Positions 8,112 to 15,402 of a stretch of DNA of 24,834 bases are shown piece after piece. The stretch lies in contig URBS01000015.1 of assembly GCA_900546085.1 (NCBI GenBank), positions 1 through 24,834 on the forward strand, given 5' to 3'. Position 1 is the stretch's first letter. Each line of letters begins with the position of its first letter. The notes below the pieces were generated by a model that was not told the DNA's origin, did not search any database, and was given only the letters and a program-made list of their open reading frames with translations. Source of the stretch: an uncultured Collinsella sp. Lineage in GTDB: Bacteria; Actinomycetota; Coriobacteriia; Coriobacteriales; Coriobacteriaceae. Position numbers and translations under genes: made by a program.

Positions 8112-8789
8112 ATGCGAGAGCTGAGTATCTTTATTGATGAATCTGGAAGCGATGATCTTCGTGAAAGATACTATCTTGTGGCCTTTGTTTTTCATGAACA
8201 AGATACTCCCATCGCTGAGGGAATAGAGAAATATGAAAGGGCGGTAGCCGAAAGCGGATTGCCGCTTCTTCCGGGCCATGCTGCTCCTCTCATGAATGGA
8301 AAAGATCAGTTCAAGGACTTGGGCATCAGTGAGAGAAAAAGGCTGTTCTCACTATTTCGAGTTATGTTTCGACATTTGCCCATCTCGTACAGGGTGTTTG
8401 TATTCAAGACGCATCGGTACCGAACTCTTAAACAGATTGCTGATGCGATGCGGCGTGAGATCATCGATTTCATATTCGACAATTTGAGTTGGTTTCAGCA
8501 GTTTGATGCTGTAAAGATTTACTACGACGGAGGACAGGGTTCGGTTTCGAGTGCGCTTCACAAGGCAATCGATTACGCTTTGGCTAAAAATGCAGTTATC
8601 TATAAGCCGACAACTTCATCGGATTACTATTTGGCTCAGGCCGCGGACTATGTCTGTACCATTGAGTTCACGAGTCTGAAATATCAGGCAAATAAGCAGA
8701 CTAATACTGACCAGAAGTTTTTTGGTGGTAGTACTGCGTTTAAAAAAGGCTTACTAAAAGAAGTTAGAAAGAAGGCCGTCCCAAATTAG
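8112..8789 (+). CDS. DUF3800 family protein
   Basis: The 225-residue product carries the family hallmarks: an N-terminal FIDESGS strand with Asp9 and Glu10, and a C-terminal DYYLAQAADYVC helix with the second conserved acidic site. This RNase-H-like layout of separated acidic residues suggests a metal-dependent nuclease, and DUF3800 genes are common in defence islands; the activity is inferred. ATG 8112 is chosen over TTG 8106 because AAGGA at 8101-8105 is then spaced six bases away. Base composition is clearly more AT-rich than neighbouring genes and codon use differs (AAA, GAT, TTT, TAT), pointing to horizontal transfer. The stop codon TAG (8787-8789) lies inside a repeat copy shared with 11508-11525. 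Confidence 0.85.
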   Translation: MRELSIFIDESGSDDLRERYYLVAFVFHEQDTPIAEGIEKYERAVAESGLPLLPGHAAPLMNGKDQFKDLGISERKRLFSLFRVMFRHLPISYRVFVFKTHRYRTLKQIADAMRREIIDFIFDNLSWFQQFDAVKIYYDGGQGSVSSALHKAIDYALAKNAVIYKPTTSSDYYLAQAADYVCTIEFTSLKYQANKQTNTDQKFFGGSTAFKKGLLKEVRKKAVPN

Positions 8790-8796
8790 CTACCCC
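8779..8796 (-). repeat. GTAGCTAATTTGGGA repeat, copy A (inverted)
   Basis: On the minus strand this reads GGGGTAGCTAATTTGGGA, identical over 18 bases to plus-strand 11508-11525. It overlaps the end of the DUF3800 gene and supplies its stop codon. A shorter variant lies at 11801-11816. Confidence 0.7.
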
Positions 8797-8803
8797 CCGC
8801 CCG

Positions 8804-10405
8804 CTACGACGCCAGCGTGGCGATGACGGCTTCGTCGCCGGCGTATATGAGGGTGTTGCCGTCGGGGATGATCGTTTGGCCGTCGCGCTTGAGCATCACG
8901 ACGATAAAGGGGTGCTTGCCCTGCGGCACGTCGCGCAGGCGCTGTCCAGCTAAGCGGCCGTGGGGCGTCACGGTGACCTCGCGCAGCGTAACCTCGGCAC
9001 GCTCCTCAAACGTTGGAGCGGCCATAACCAGCAGATCACCTTCCTCAATCACGGTATCGCCGTTGGGCAGCACCGGGTGCGCACCGTCGCGCAGCACCAG
9101 GACCACCAGCATGTCCGTGACGCTGCCAATATCGGCAAGCGAGCGCCCGGCAAACGGATGGCCCGCGCCCACCTTGAGCTTGACGAACGACATACCGTCC
9201 TCGTCGCGGTAGTCGTTAAACGTGCGGCGCACGTCGCCTTCTGCATCGATCATATCGAGTTTCTTCGCCACCGCCGGCAGCAGCGAGCCCTGCACCACAA
9301 TGCTCGACACAGCAATCACAAACACCAGGTCAAACAGATCGTGACCGCCGGGGACACCGGCCACCACGGCAAAGAGGCTAAACACGACCGAAGCCGCGCC
9401 GCGCAGGCCCGCCCAGCTTACGAGCGCGACCTGGCGGGGGTTCGTCTTAAAGGGCGCTAGCAGCAGGCCGACGGCGATGGGGCGGCTCACAAAGAGCATA
9501 AACGCCATGAGCGCCAGGCCCGGTAGCAGCATTTGCGGCAGGCGGGCGGGCGTCACGAGCAGGCCGAGCAAGAAGAAGATCGTCATTTCGGCCATCTCGG
9601 TGAGGGTGTCGAAGAAGTGCGCCAGCTCGACCTTGCCGGTGATGTCGCTCGCGCCCAGCACAATGCCGGCCAGGTACACGGCCAAAAAGCCGTTGCCGCC
9701 CAGATAGCTCGGCAGCGCGTAGGCCACGATCGCCACGGCGAATAAAAAGATGGTCTGCGCACCCTCGGCTGTTGCATGTGCGCGCTCAATCAGGCGGCCC
9801 GATGCCCAGCCGATGACAAGGCCCAGGCCTACCCCTAGGATGATTTGCTTGGCCAGCAGCATGGGGATGTCGATGTTGCCGCCGGCCGCGAGGGTCGCGA
9901 GCACCGCGGTGAGCATGTAGGCGACGGGGTCGTTTGAGCCCGATTCGACCTCGAGTAGCGAGTCGGTGCCGCCGCGCAGCGACAGGTTGTGCTCGCGCAG
10001 CACGCTAAAGACGCTCGCCGCATCGGTCGACGCCACGACTGAGCCCAGCAGCAGGCCGCCGATCCAGTCGAAGCCCAGTACAAAGTGCGCAAACGCACCC
10101 GTAATGCTAGCAGTGATGACGACACCGAGCGTGCTCAGCAGCACCGCAGGCGCGGCGACAGGTTTGGCACGGTCGATGTTGGTGTTAAAGCCGCCGTAGA
10201 ACATGATAAACAGCAGCGCCGTGCTGCAGACGGTTTCGGTGAGCGCATAGTCGCTAAAGTCGATGTGCGCCGGGCCGTTGACACCCAGCAGCATGCCGAG
10301 TGCGATAAAGATGAGCAGGGTGGGGAAGGGGAGCTTTTTGCCGACGGGTTTGATGGTCAGACACAGAATAATGACGAGGCCGATAAAGAGAAGTATCTGG
10401 TTCAT
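8804..10405 (-). CDS. CPA1-type cation (K+ or Na+)/proton antiporter with RCK-C domains
   Basis: The 533-residue integral membrane protein has about 12-13 hydrophobic segments from residue 1 to 385. It carries family motifs such as FYGGFNTN, LLGSVVASTDAASVFSVL and LEVESGSNDPVAYML, the Asp-containing cation site of CPA1/NhaP-type exchangers. A cytosolic part follows from about residue 400, with FVKLKVGAGHPFAGRSLADI matching the TrkA-C/RCK-C ligand-binding domain and a second similar half at the end. That layout is typical of NhaP2/CvrA potassium/proton antiporters, which export K+ or Na+ for pH and volume control; the RCK-C domain may bind a nucleotide such as c-di-AMP. ATG 10405 has AGGAG about 12 bases upstream, a little far. 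The gene converges with the DUF3800 gene and diverges from the metallophosphatase. The exact ion is not decided. Confidence 0.88.
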   Translation of the reverse strand: MNQILLFIGLVIILCLTIKPVGKKLPFPTLLIFIALGMLLGVNGPAHIDFSDYALTETVCSTALLFIMFYGGFNTNIDRAKPVAAPAVLLSTLGVVITASITGAFAHFVLGFDWIGGLLLGSVVASTDAASVFSVLREHNLSLRGGTDSLLEVESGSNDPVAYMLTAVLATLAAGGNIDIPMLLAKQIILGVGLGLVIGWASGRLIERAHATAEGAQTIFLFAVAIVAYALPSYLGGNGFLAVYLAGIVLGASDITGKVELAHFFDTLTEMAEMTIFFLLGLLVTPARLPQMLLPGLALMAFMLFVSRPIAVGLLLAPFKTNPRQVALVSWAGLRGAASVVFSLFAVVAGVPGGHDLFDLVFVIAVSSIVVQGSLLPAVAKKLDMIDAEGDVRRTFNDYRDEDGMSFVKLKVGAGHPFAGRSLADIGSVTDMLVVLVLRDGAHPVLPNGDTVIEEGDLLVMAAPTFEERAEVTLREVTVTPHGRLAGQRLRDVPQGKHPFIVVMLKRDGQTIIPDGNTLIYAGDEAVIATLAS

Positions 10406-10554
10406 GGATGGTGTCCGCTCCTGGGTGGTTGGCGTGGCACGGTCAGTTGTCTGCGGTTATTTGTACCCAAAGGTGGTGGGTTTATGAGGGCGGATTGCGG
10501 GCGTGCGCGATATCGTCATAGACGGCTGCCGTCTTTGCCTCTGCTCGGAAACCC

Positions 10555-10608
10555 TTTCCAGCTTTATTGCAACGGAGTACAATGGGTAACGTTTAAGTTC
10601 AACTTGAA
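10555..10608 (+). promoter_or_regulatory. Promoter and palindrome before the metallophosphatase
   Basis: TTTCCA (10555-10560), a 17-bp spacer and TACAAT (10578-10583) form a plausible sigma-70-type promoter. The 11-base palindrome TTCAACTTGAA (10598-10608) lies just downstream of the expected start, where a repressor could act. The remaining bases of the 10406-10658 gap show nothing else clear. Confidence 0.4.
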
Positions 10609-10658
10609 GTTTTAGTTGCGGCGCCGGGCTTTGGCCGCAATGCAAGGAGAGGCGTACC

Positions 10659-11498
10659 ATGGCGATCTATGTGACATCTGATGCTCACGGGCACGTGCGT
10701 GCGCTTGACGAGGCCCTGTCTAAGATTTCGCTGGCGTCCGACGACACGCTGTACGTGCTGGGCGACATGATCGATCGCGGGCCCGATCCGGTCGGCGTTA
10801 TTAAGCTCGTGCGCTCGCTGCCCAACGCCCGCGTGCTCAAGGGCAATCACGAGCAGATCATGCTCGATGCCATCATTGGCCAGGATCCGCTCGATGCCGA
10901 GACCTGGGATATCAACGGTGGCTGGACGACGCGCGAGCAGCTCAACGACATGGAATTTGACGCATACGAGGAGCTCGTGCGATGGATGGCCGCGCTGCCG
11001 CTCTACGCGGTGGCCGAGACCGAGGAGCGCCCGTATCTGCTGGTACATGCTGGAATCGAGATGAAGGCGGCGCGCGCGTTTTTGCTTGAGCATGGCGTCG
11101 ATTGTGCCGATGGCGTTGGAGCGGTGGGTGCCGATCGCGAGCTGCTGCAGCAGATGCTCGCGGTGCAGTCGGCCGATGACCTGCTGTGGATTCGTCACGG
11201 CTATTGGGATGCGCCGACCGGGCTGCTTTCTGCCGAGGGCAAGGGTCCGGTCGTGGTGAGCGGTCACACGCCAACGGTGTCGCTCGGGCGTTATTGCGAG
11301 GTCGGTGGTCTTGCGGGGCTCGATGAGGAGTCGGGCCGCGGGCAGATCGTGCGCCTGGGCGGCGAGGATGCCGCCGGTGTGCCCGATCGCATCGACATCG
11401 ACTGCGCTGCCGCCACCGGCTCCGAGTTCGGTCGCGTGGGCATCCTGCGGCTCGATGATGGGGCGGAGTTCTACGCGAACATCAACCCGGGCGAATAA
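10659..11498 (+). CDS. PPP-like metallophosphoesterase (protein or dinucleotide phosphatase)
   Basis: All signature motifs of the calcineurin-like/PPP phosphatase fold are present in the 279 residues: Asp8-x-His10 (DAHGH), GDMIDRG at 35-41, GNHE at 62-65, LLVHAG with His130, and SGHTPT with His203. These bind the two catalytic metals. Family relatives are the bacterial serine/threonine phosphatases PrpA/PrpB and the symmetrical Ap4A hydrolase ApaH; the substrate cannot be told from the sequence. The protein is cytosolic with no signal peptide. ATG 10659 has AAGGAGA at 10643-10649. It appears monocistronic, with a GAAGGG/CCCTTC hairpin some 25 bp after the stop. C-terminal residues 225-279 are more variable. 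Confidence 0.88.
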   Translation: MAIYVTSDAHGHVRALDEALSKISLASDDTLYVLGDMIDRGPDPVGVIKLVRSLPNARVLKGNHEQIMLDAIIGQDPLDAETWDINGGWTTREQLNDMEFDAYEELVRWMAALPLYAVAETEERPYLLVHAGIEMKAARAFLLEHGVDCADGVGAVGADRELLQQMLAVQSADDLLWIRHGYWDAPTGLLSAEGKGPVVVSGHTPTVSLGRYCEVGGLAGLDEESGRGQIVRLGGEDAAGVPDRIDIDCAAATGSEFGRVGILRLDDGAEFYANINPGE

Positions 11499-11507
11499 CG
11501 GGTGCAA

Positions 11508-11525
11508 GGGGTAGCTAATTTGGGA
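11508..11525 (+). repeat. GTAGCTAATTTGGGA repeat, copy B
   Basis: GGGGTAGCTAATTTGGGA begins 10 bases after the metallophosphatase stop. It is the exact reverse complement of 8779-8796, so an 18-bp inverted pair brackets the antiporter and phosphatase genes. GAAGGG (11524-11529) directly after it pairs with CCCTTC at 11545-11550, giving a possible terminator. Confidence 0.7.
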
Positions 11526-11561
11526 AGGGTTTTGACTACTTTTGCCCTTCTGCCCGCTAAT

Positions 11562-11592
11562 TGATTTCTCTGGGACGGGGATTAAATAATCA
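11562..11592 (+). repeat. GGGACGGGGATTAAA hairpin repeat, copy 1
   Basis: The core CTGGGACGGGGATTAAA (11570-11586) is identical to 24311-24327. TGATT and AATCA at its ends pair, and the second copy has a longer 10-bp stem. It lies in a gap between genes and looks like a dispersed REP-type element. Confidence 0.65.
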
Positions 11593-11608
11593 TTTGGCTG
11601 CCCGCTGG

Positions 11609-11731
11609 CTAAGTGAGTAGACTTTTTTGGAAATGCCGAGCACCCAACATATTTGCCTCAATAAAACCGCAGGTCACAGACTTGTGCTCTGTCGGTGTGG
11701 TCAGGGATTCGGTAAAAATCTACTCACTTAG
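11609..11731. repeat. 123-bp element bounded by 13-bp inverted repeats
   Basis: CTAAGTGAGTAGA (11609-11621) and TCTACTCACTTAG (11719-11731) are perfect inverted copies around a 97-bp interior. The interior is not open in any convincing frame and contains a small ACAGA/TCTGT hairpin. The layout fits a MITE-like or REP-like non-coding element, or a composite site for a DNA-binding protein. Flanking target duplications are not evident. It sits in the gene-free 11499-11811 stretch, whose remaining bases hold only the two repeats listed here and a CCGGTGACCGG palindrome near 11792. Confidence 0.55.
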
Positions 11732-11800
11732 TTTTACGTGATGCATATTGTCTTCAACGAGGCTCCAGCCGGGGTGATTCCATCGCAAATTCCGGTGACC

Positions 11801-11816
11801 GGGGCAGCTAATTAGG
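11801..11816 (+). repeat. GTAGCTAATTTGGGA repeat, degenerate copy C
   Basis: GGGGCAGCTAATTAGG matches copies A and B with small changes. The minus-strand flippase-like gene takes its TAA stop (11812-11814) from inside this copy, as the DUF3800 gene does from copy A. Confidence 0.4.
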
Positions 11817-13395
11817 CGCCGTAGGGGTTGCGGTCGCGCTCGATGCGCTGGCGGATGTGGGCGTACTCGATTATCAGCAGCACCAGGAGTAGGGCCATGA
11901 TGGCTAGGTAGCTCACCACGGCGCCCATCAGACCCAGCAGCTTAATCAGGATCACCGGCAGCACCACGCTTACGGCGAAGCAGATCAGGTAGATCTTGGT
12001 GACGTCTCCAGCGTGGCGCAGCACCGTGATAATGGCGTAGATAAAATCGATGGCCGCGGTTACGCCGCCGGCGACGACCATCAGCAGCGCCAGCGTACGG
12101 TAGCGTTCAAAGCTGAGGCCGTACATAAAGCTCATGAGGGGAATACCGGGACCTGCCATAAATGCGGCGCACACGCCGGTGATGACCACGATCAGCGCCA
12201 TAACGGCAACAATAATCAGGTCAAAGCGACGACGCTTGCGAGGATTAGCCCAAATGCTCGACAAGCGCAGGAGCTGCGGTTTATAGATAAATCCAATGCT
12301 CAGCAAAATAGCCTGCGCCGGAAAGAACAGGGCATTAAAGTACAGCTGATATTTGTATGCCAGCGTGCCTTCCATCACAAACTTGGGCATGCTCTCGATA
12401 AGGTTGAACAAGAACAGTGCACCAAAGAGTGGAGCGCACTGGACAAACAGGTGGCCGACCTCGCGAAGGCTCACGCGGCGTGATTTTTCGGTTTCGAGCA
12501 GGGTGAGCGGGGCGGTGACCAGTACGAGCGAGGCAATCGCGGCGATGCCCATGGCCATGGCCGCGATGGGCATGCTGCGCGTGAGGAACAGTGCCACGCT
12601 AAAGACCGCGATGACGCCGGCGGAACGCAGCGTTTGGCTCATGCCTGCCAAATAGAGCTTGTCGGCCTGCTGCAGGCGGCCCTCGTACACGTCGGCGATG
12701 CCGTCGATCACCTTATAGAGGTAGACGCCCAGGCCGATCGTGGCCATCTGCGCATCGTAGCCGCGGGCGCTGCTGTATACCAGGCCGCATGCCAGCGCGA
12801 GCGCTCCACAAAGCCAGCGGTTGAGCTGGTAGGAGGCAAAGGACGTCTTTTCGTCGATGTCCGAGACCTGGAAATTGCGCACGCCGTAGTTGCACGCGAT
12901 CATGATGAGCGTGCCGGTGACAAAGGCGATGGAGAATTTGCCTGCTTCTTCGGCGCCCACGAGCTGCGTAGACACGATGGTGAGCAGCGGAAATGCCAAG
13001 CCCCACACGGCGGTGCCGAGGGTGTTCCAAAGATAGTCGCGACTGGTGGCGTGCTCCTCGTATTCCGCTTCCTGCATGGAGAAGCCGCCGCCGTAGACGG
13101 CACCGAGCAGACGGTTCCACCAAGCGTTGACCATGCGGCGGACGGGGCCGGGCTCCCGATCGCGTTCGCGCCGGCGACGGCGCGTGGCCTGGCTGCTGTC
13201 GGGGCCGCCGGCGTTGCGCTGGCTCAGCTCCTGGATGCGCGCGAGCTCTTCGGCCGTGTGGGAGGCGGGGAACAGGCCATTCTCGATGCGTCCGCCCTGG
13301 GCCCTTGCGGTGCCGCTGCCCGCTACGGCGGGGTCGGCGACGCCATTGCGGCGGGCGATAGCGCGGCGAATGCTATCGAGGGGCGTGATGCTCAA
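11812..13395 (-). CDS. MOP-superfamily polysaccharide flippase-like membrane protein
   Basis: The 527-residue protein has an Arg-rich, hydrophilic N-terminal tail of about 115 residues. It is followed by roughly 12-14 membrane segments typical of Wzx/MATE-like lipid-linked oligosaccharide flippases (LWNTLGTAVWGLAFPLLTIV, then YGVRNFQVSDID, as in polysaccharide-export relatives). Such proteins move undecaprenyl-linked glycans across the membrane. The start is TTG 13395: the minus strand has AAAGGA seven bases upstream and no better ATG, so TTG use is likely. It stands alone rather than in a glycan cluster, although a WecA/TagO-family gene is nearby at 21628. The long basic tail is unusual for the family and might bind nucleic acid or anionic lipid. 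The substrate is unknown. Confidence 0.7.
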   Translation of the reverse strand: MSITPLDSIRRAIARRNGVADPAVAGSGTARAQGGRIENGLFPASHTAEELARIQELSQRNAGGPDSSQATRRRRRERDREPGPVRRMVNAWWNRLLGAVYGGGFSMQEAEYEEHATSRDYLWNTLGTAVWGLAFPLLTIVSTQLVGAEEAGKFSIAFVTGTLIMIACNYGVRNFQVSDIDEKTSFASYQLNRWLCGALALACGLVYSSARGYDAQMATIGLGVYLYKVIDGIADVYEGRLQQADKLYLAGMSQTLRSAGVIAVFSVALFLTRSMPIAAMAMGIAAIASLVLVTAPLTLLETEKSRRVSLREVGHLFVQCAPLFGALFLFNLIESMPKFVMEGTLAYKYQLYFNALFFPAQAILLSIGFIYKPQLLRLSSIWANPRKRRRFDLIIVAVMALIVVITGVCAAFMAGPGIPLMSFMYGLSFERYRTLALLMVVAGGVTAAIDFIYAIITVLRHAGDVTKIYLICFAVSVVLPVILIKLLGLMGAVVSYLAIMALLLVLLIIEYAHIRQRIERDRNPYGA

Positions 13396-13473
13396 AGCGG
13401 GGTCCTTTCTATTGCTGCGCTCTAGTATAGACGCGACGGTGTTCGCTCGTGTTTTTGAACGGATTGTTCAATA

Positions 13474-13544
13474 TTTTCGGCAGGCGGCTGTAATTTGTCG
13501 GTAAGTGTGCGGTATCCTGTTGAAGTTTTGTGACACCCCCCCCC
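13474..13544 (+). promoter_or_regulatory. Upstream region of the lactate permease gene with a C9 tract
   Basis: A weak promoter reading is a TTCAAT-like -35 near 13467-13472 and TGTAAT near 13488-13493. Downstream lies a run of nine C (13536-13544) ahead of the ribosome site. Such tracts can vary in length by slippage. The promoter assignment is tentative. Confidence 0.3.
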
Positions 13545-13579
13545 GATGCCGCCCACGCGGCACCAAGGAGCTTCTACCT

Positions 13580-15151
13580 ATGGACGTCGCCGCATTCTTA
13601 CTGGCTCTTGTGCCGATTATTTGGCTGGTCGTGATGCTGCTGTGCTTTAAATGGCCAGCTTGGAAGGCCGCTATCGGATCGTTTGTCCTTTCGTGCGTGC
13701 TTGCCTTCGCATGGTGGCACCTGCCGGCAGCGCAGATCGCGACCGCCTCGCTTGAAGGCTTTTTGATGGCTCTGTGGCCCATCGTCCTGGTGATCATCGC
13801 CGCGGTATTCACGTATAACCTGTGCGTTCGCACGGGCGCCATGGACGTGATCGGCAGCATGATCACCTCCATCAGCAGCGACCGCCGTCTGCTGGCGCTG
13901 CTCGTGGCCTGGTGCTTCGGTGGTTTTATGGAGGGCATGGCCGGTTTTGGCACTGCCGTCGCCATTCCTGCCGGCATGCTCGCGGGCCTGGGTTTTGAGG
14001 CCGTGCCCGCCGTGCTCATCTGCCTGCTGGCCAACGGCGTACCCACACCCTACGGCTCCATCGGCATCCCCACGGTGTCCGTTGCCGACTTGGTGGGTCT
14101 GGATTCCCTGCACCTGGCGACCGTTCAGCTGGTGCAGTTGGCGCCTTTCTTTGTGATGATGCCGCTGTTTATCGTACTGGTTGCTGGTCGTGTTGCCGAG
14201 GACCAGGGCAACGTTGCAGGCGTTGCCGAGCGCCTACGTGGCGCGGCGGGCATCGCCGTGCTCTCCGGCGTGTCCTTTGCCGGTGCGGCTCTGGTCGTTG
14301 CTAGGTTTGTGGGTCCCGAGCTTGCCGTCGTCGTCGGTTCTATCGTTTCGCTCGGGCTGACAGCTGCGCTTGCTATGCGTGCCGAGAAGTCGGGGCATCT
14401 GGACGCACGCTTTCACATGAATATCGAGGCCGGCGAACAGCTCACCGCTAAGTCGGCGCTTTCTGCCTGGTCGTGCTTCATCCTGATTTTTGTGCTGCTG
14501 TTGGGTACCTCCAACCTGGTGCCCGTCGTGCACGCCGCGCTCGCGCCGTTTGCGAGTCACGTGCAGGTGTATTGCGGCGAGAACCCCGGCACGCTTACGT
14601 TTTCGTGGATCAACACGCCGGGTGTTTGGATTTTCCTGGCTGCGTTTGTCGGCGGTGCCATTCAGGGCGCTTCGCCGCGCTTGATGGGTGAGGTGCTGGC
14701 CGCGACCGTCAAGCAGATGATGCCGACAGTCATTACCATGCTTTCGGTGCTGGGTTGCGCCAAGGTGATGGGCTATGCGGGCATGATTTCTTCGATCAGC
14801 GCGTTTTGCATTGCGGTCGCTGGCGGCCTGTACCCGATTCTGGCTCCGTGGATCGGCGCCGTCGGTGCGTTCGTGACCGGTTCGGGCACGTCCTCAGGCA
14901 TGCTGTTTGGCCCCATCCAGAGCCAGGCTGCTACAGCGCTGGGTGTGAGCGACTACTGGATGGTCGCGCTGAATGCGCTTGGCGTTGCTGCCGGTAAGAT
15001 GATTTCGCCGCAGACGCTCGCCATTGGTCTTGCCGCCGTACGCGTGCGCGGCAAGGACGCCGAACTCCTGAGCGCCGTGCTGCCCTACGCCGCCGGCATG
15101 CTGGTCCTCATGAGCGCCATCGCCATGCTCGGACAAGGCCTGCCACTATAG
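13580..15151 (+). CDS. lctP: L-lactate permease (LctP/LldP family)
   Basis: The 523-residue protein has about 13 hydrophobic segments. It shows lactate permease family features: GFMEGMAGFGTAVAIPAGML, ANGVPTPYGSIGIPT, and the C-terminal TGSGTSSGMLFGPIQSQAA and SPQTLAIGLAAV segments. These transporters bring in lactate or glycolate with protons. ATG 13580 is chosen because CAAGGAG lies at 13564-13570 and the membrane segment begins immediately; upstream in-frame codons are not family-like. The gene diverges from the flippase-like gene and precedes pckA on the same strand, 251 bp away with an 18-bp inverted repeat between, so they are probably separate units. Lactate uptake next to PEP carboxykinase suggests a link to three-carbon metabolism, which is inference. 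Confidence 0.88.
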   Translation: MDVAAFLLALVPIIWLVVMLLCFKWPAWKAAIGSFVLSCVLAFAWWHLPAAQIATASLEGFLMALWPIVLVIIAAVFTYNLCVRTGAMDVIGSMITSISSDRRLLALLVAWCFGGFMEGMAGFGTAVAIPAGMLAGLGFEAVPAVLICLLANGVPTPYGSIGIPTVSVADLVGLDSLHLATVQLVQLAPFFVMMPLFIVLVAGRVAEDQGNVAGVAERLRGAAGIAVLSGVSFAGAALVVARFVGPELAVVVGSIVSLGLTAALAMRAEKSGHLDARFHMNIEAGEQLTAKSALSAWSCFILIFVLLLGTSNLVPVVHAALAPFASHVQVYCGENPGTLTFSWINTPGVWIFLAAFVGGAIQGASPRLMGEVLAATVKQMMPTVITMLSVLGCAKVMGYAGMISSISAFCIAVAGGLYPILAPWIGAVGAFVTGSGTSSGMLFGPIQSQAATALGVSDYWMVALNALGVAAGKMISPQTLAIGLAAVRVRGKDAELLSAVLPYAAGMLVLMSAIAMLGQGLPL

Positions 15152-15153
15152 TC

Positions 15154-15207
15154 GGCACTTAGGGACGTTCCTTATGTGCCGGCACTTTGGGAACGTCCCT
15201 AAGTGCC
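15154..15207. repeat. 18-bp inverted repeat with GGGACGTTCC core
   Basis: GGCACTTAGGGACGTTCC (15154-15171) and GGAACGTCCCTAAGTGCC (15190-15207) are perfect inverted copies around an 18-nt loop that itself contains GTGCCGGCAC. It starts two bases after the lactate permease stop. It may act as a terminator without a U-tract, or as a dispersed REP-type hairpin. A related GCCGGCATTCGGGGACACTCC follows at 15204-15224. Confidence 0.7.
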
Positions 15208-15312
15208 GGCATTCGGGGACACTCCTTGAATGTTGCCTGTTCAAGAACGTCTCCAATGACTAGGCCGCTTGCGTGCGATTTTTGACCGTTGGGCGGGCGC
15301 TTCGCCGTTGCC

Positions 15313-15361
15313 GCAAAAACGTTTTTGCATATCGGGTACAACGAGCTTTACGTGAGTAAAG
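15313..15361 (+). promoter_or_regulatory. Palindromic control region of pckA
   Basis: GCAAAAACGTTTTTGC (15313-15328) is a perfect 16-base palindrome. A possible -10, TACAAC, lies at 15337-15342, and CTTTAC/GTAAAG (15346-15351 and 15356-15361) forms a second perfect inverted repeat just downstream. The first palindrome would cover the -35 region. Both look like operator sites, with the regulator unknown. Confidence 0.45.
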
Positions 15362-15402
15362 TGCGCGTCGCGTCCACGTGTCGCGTTTTTAAAGGAGGCC
15401 CC

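Noticed and set aside
12634..13425. 263-codon plus-strand frame opposite the flippase-like gene
   Set aside because: The opposite strand has clear membrane segments and a well-spaced ribosome site, while this frame shows no membrane or domain pattern.
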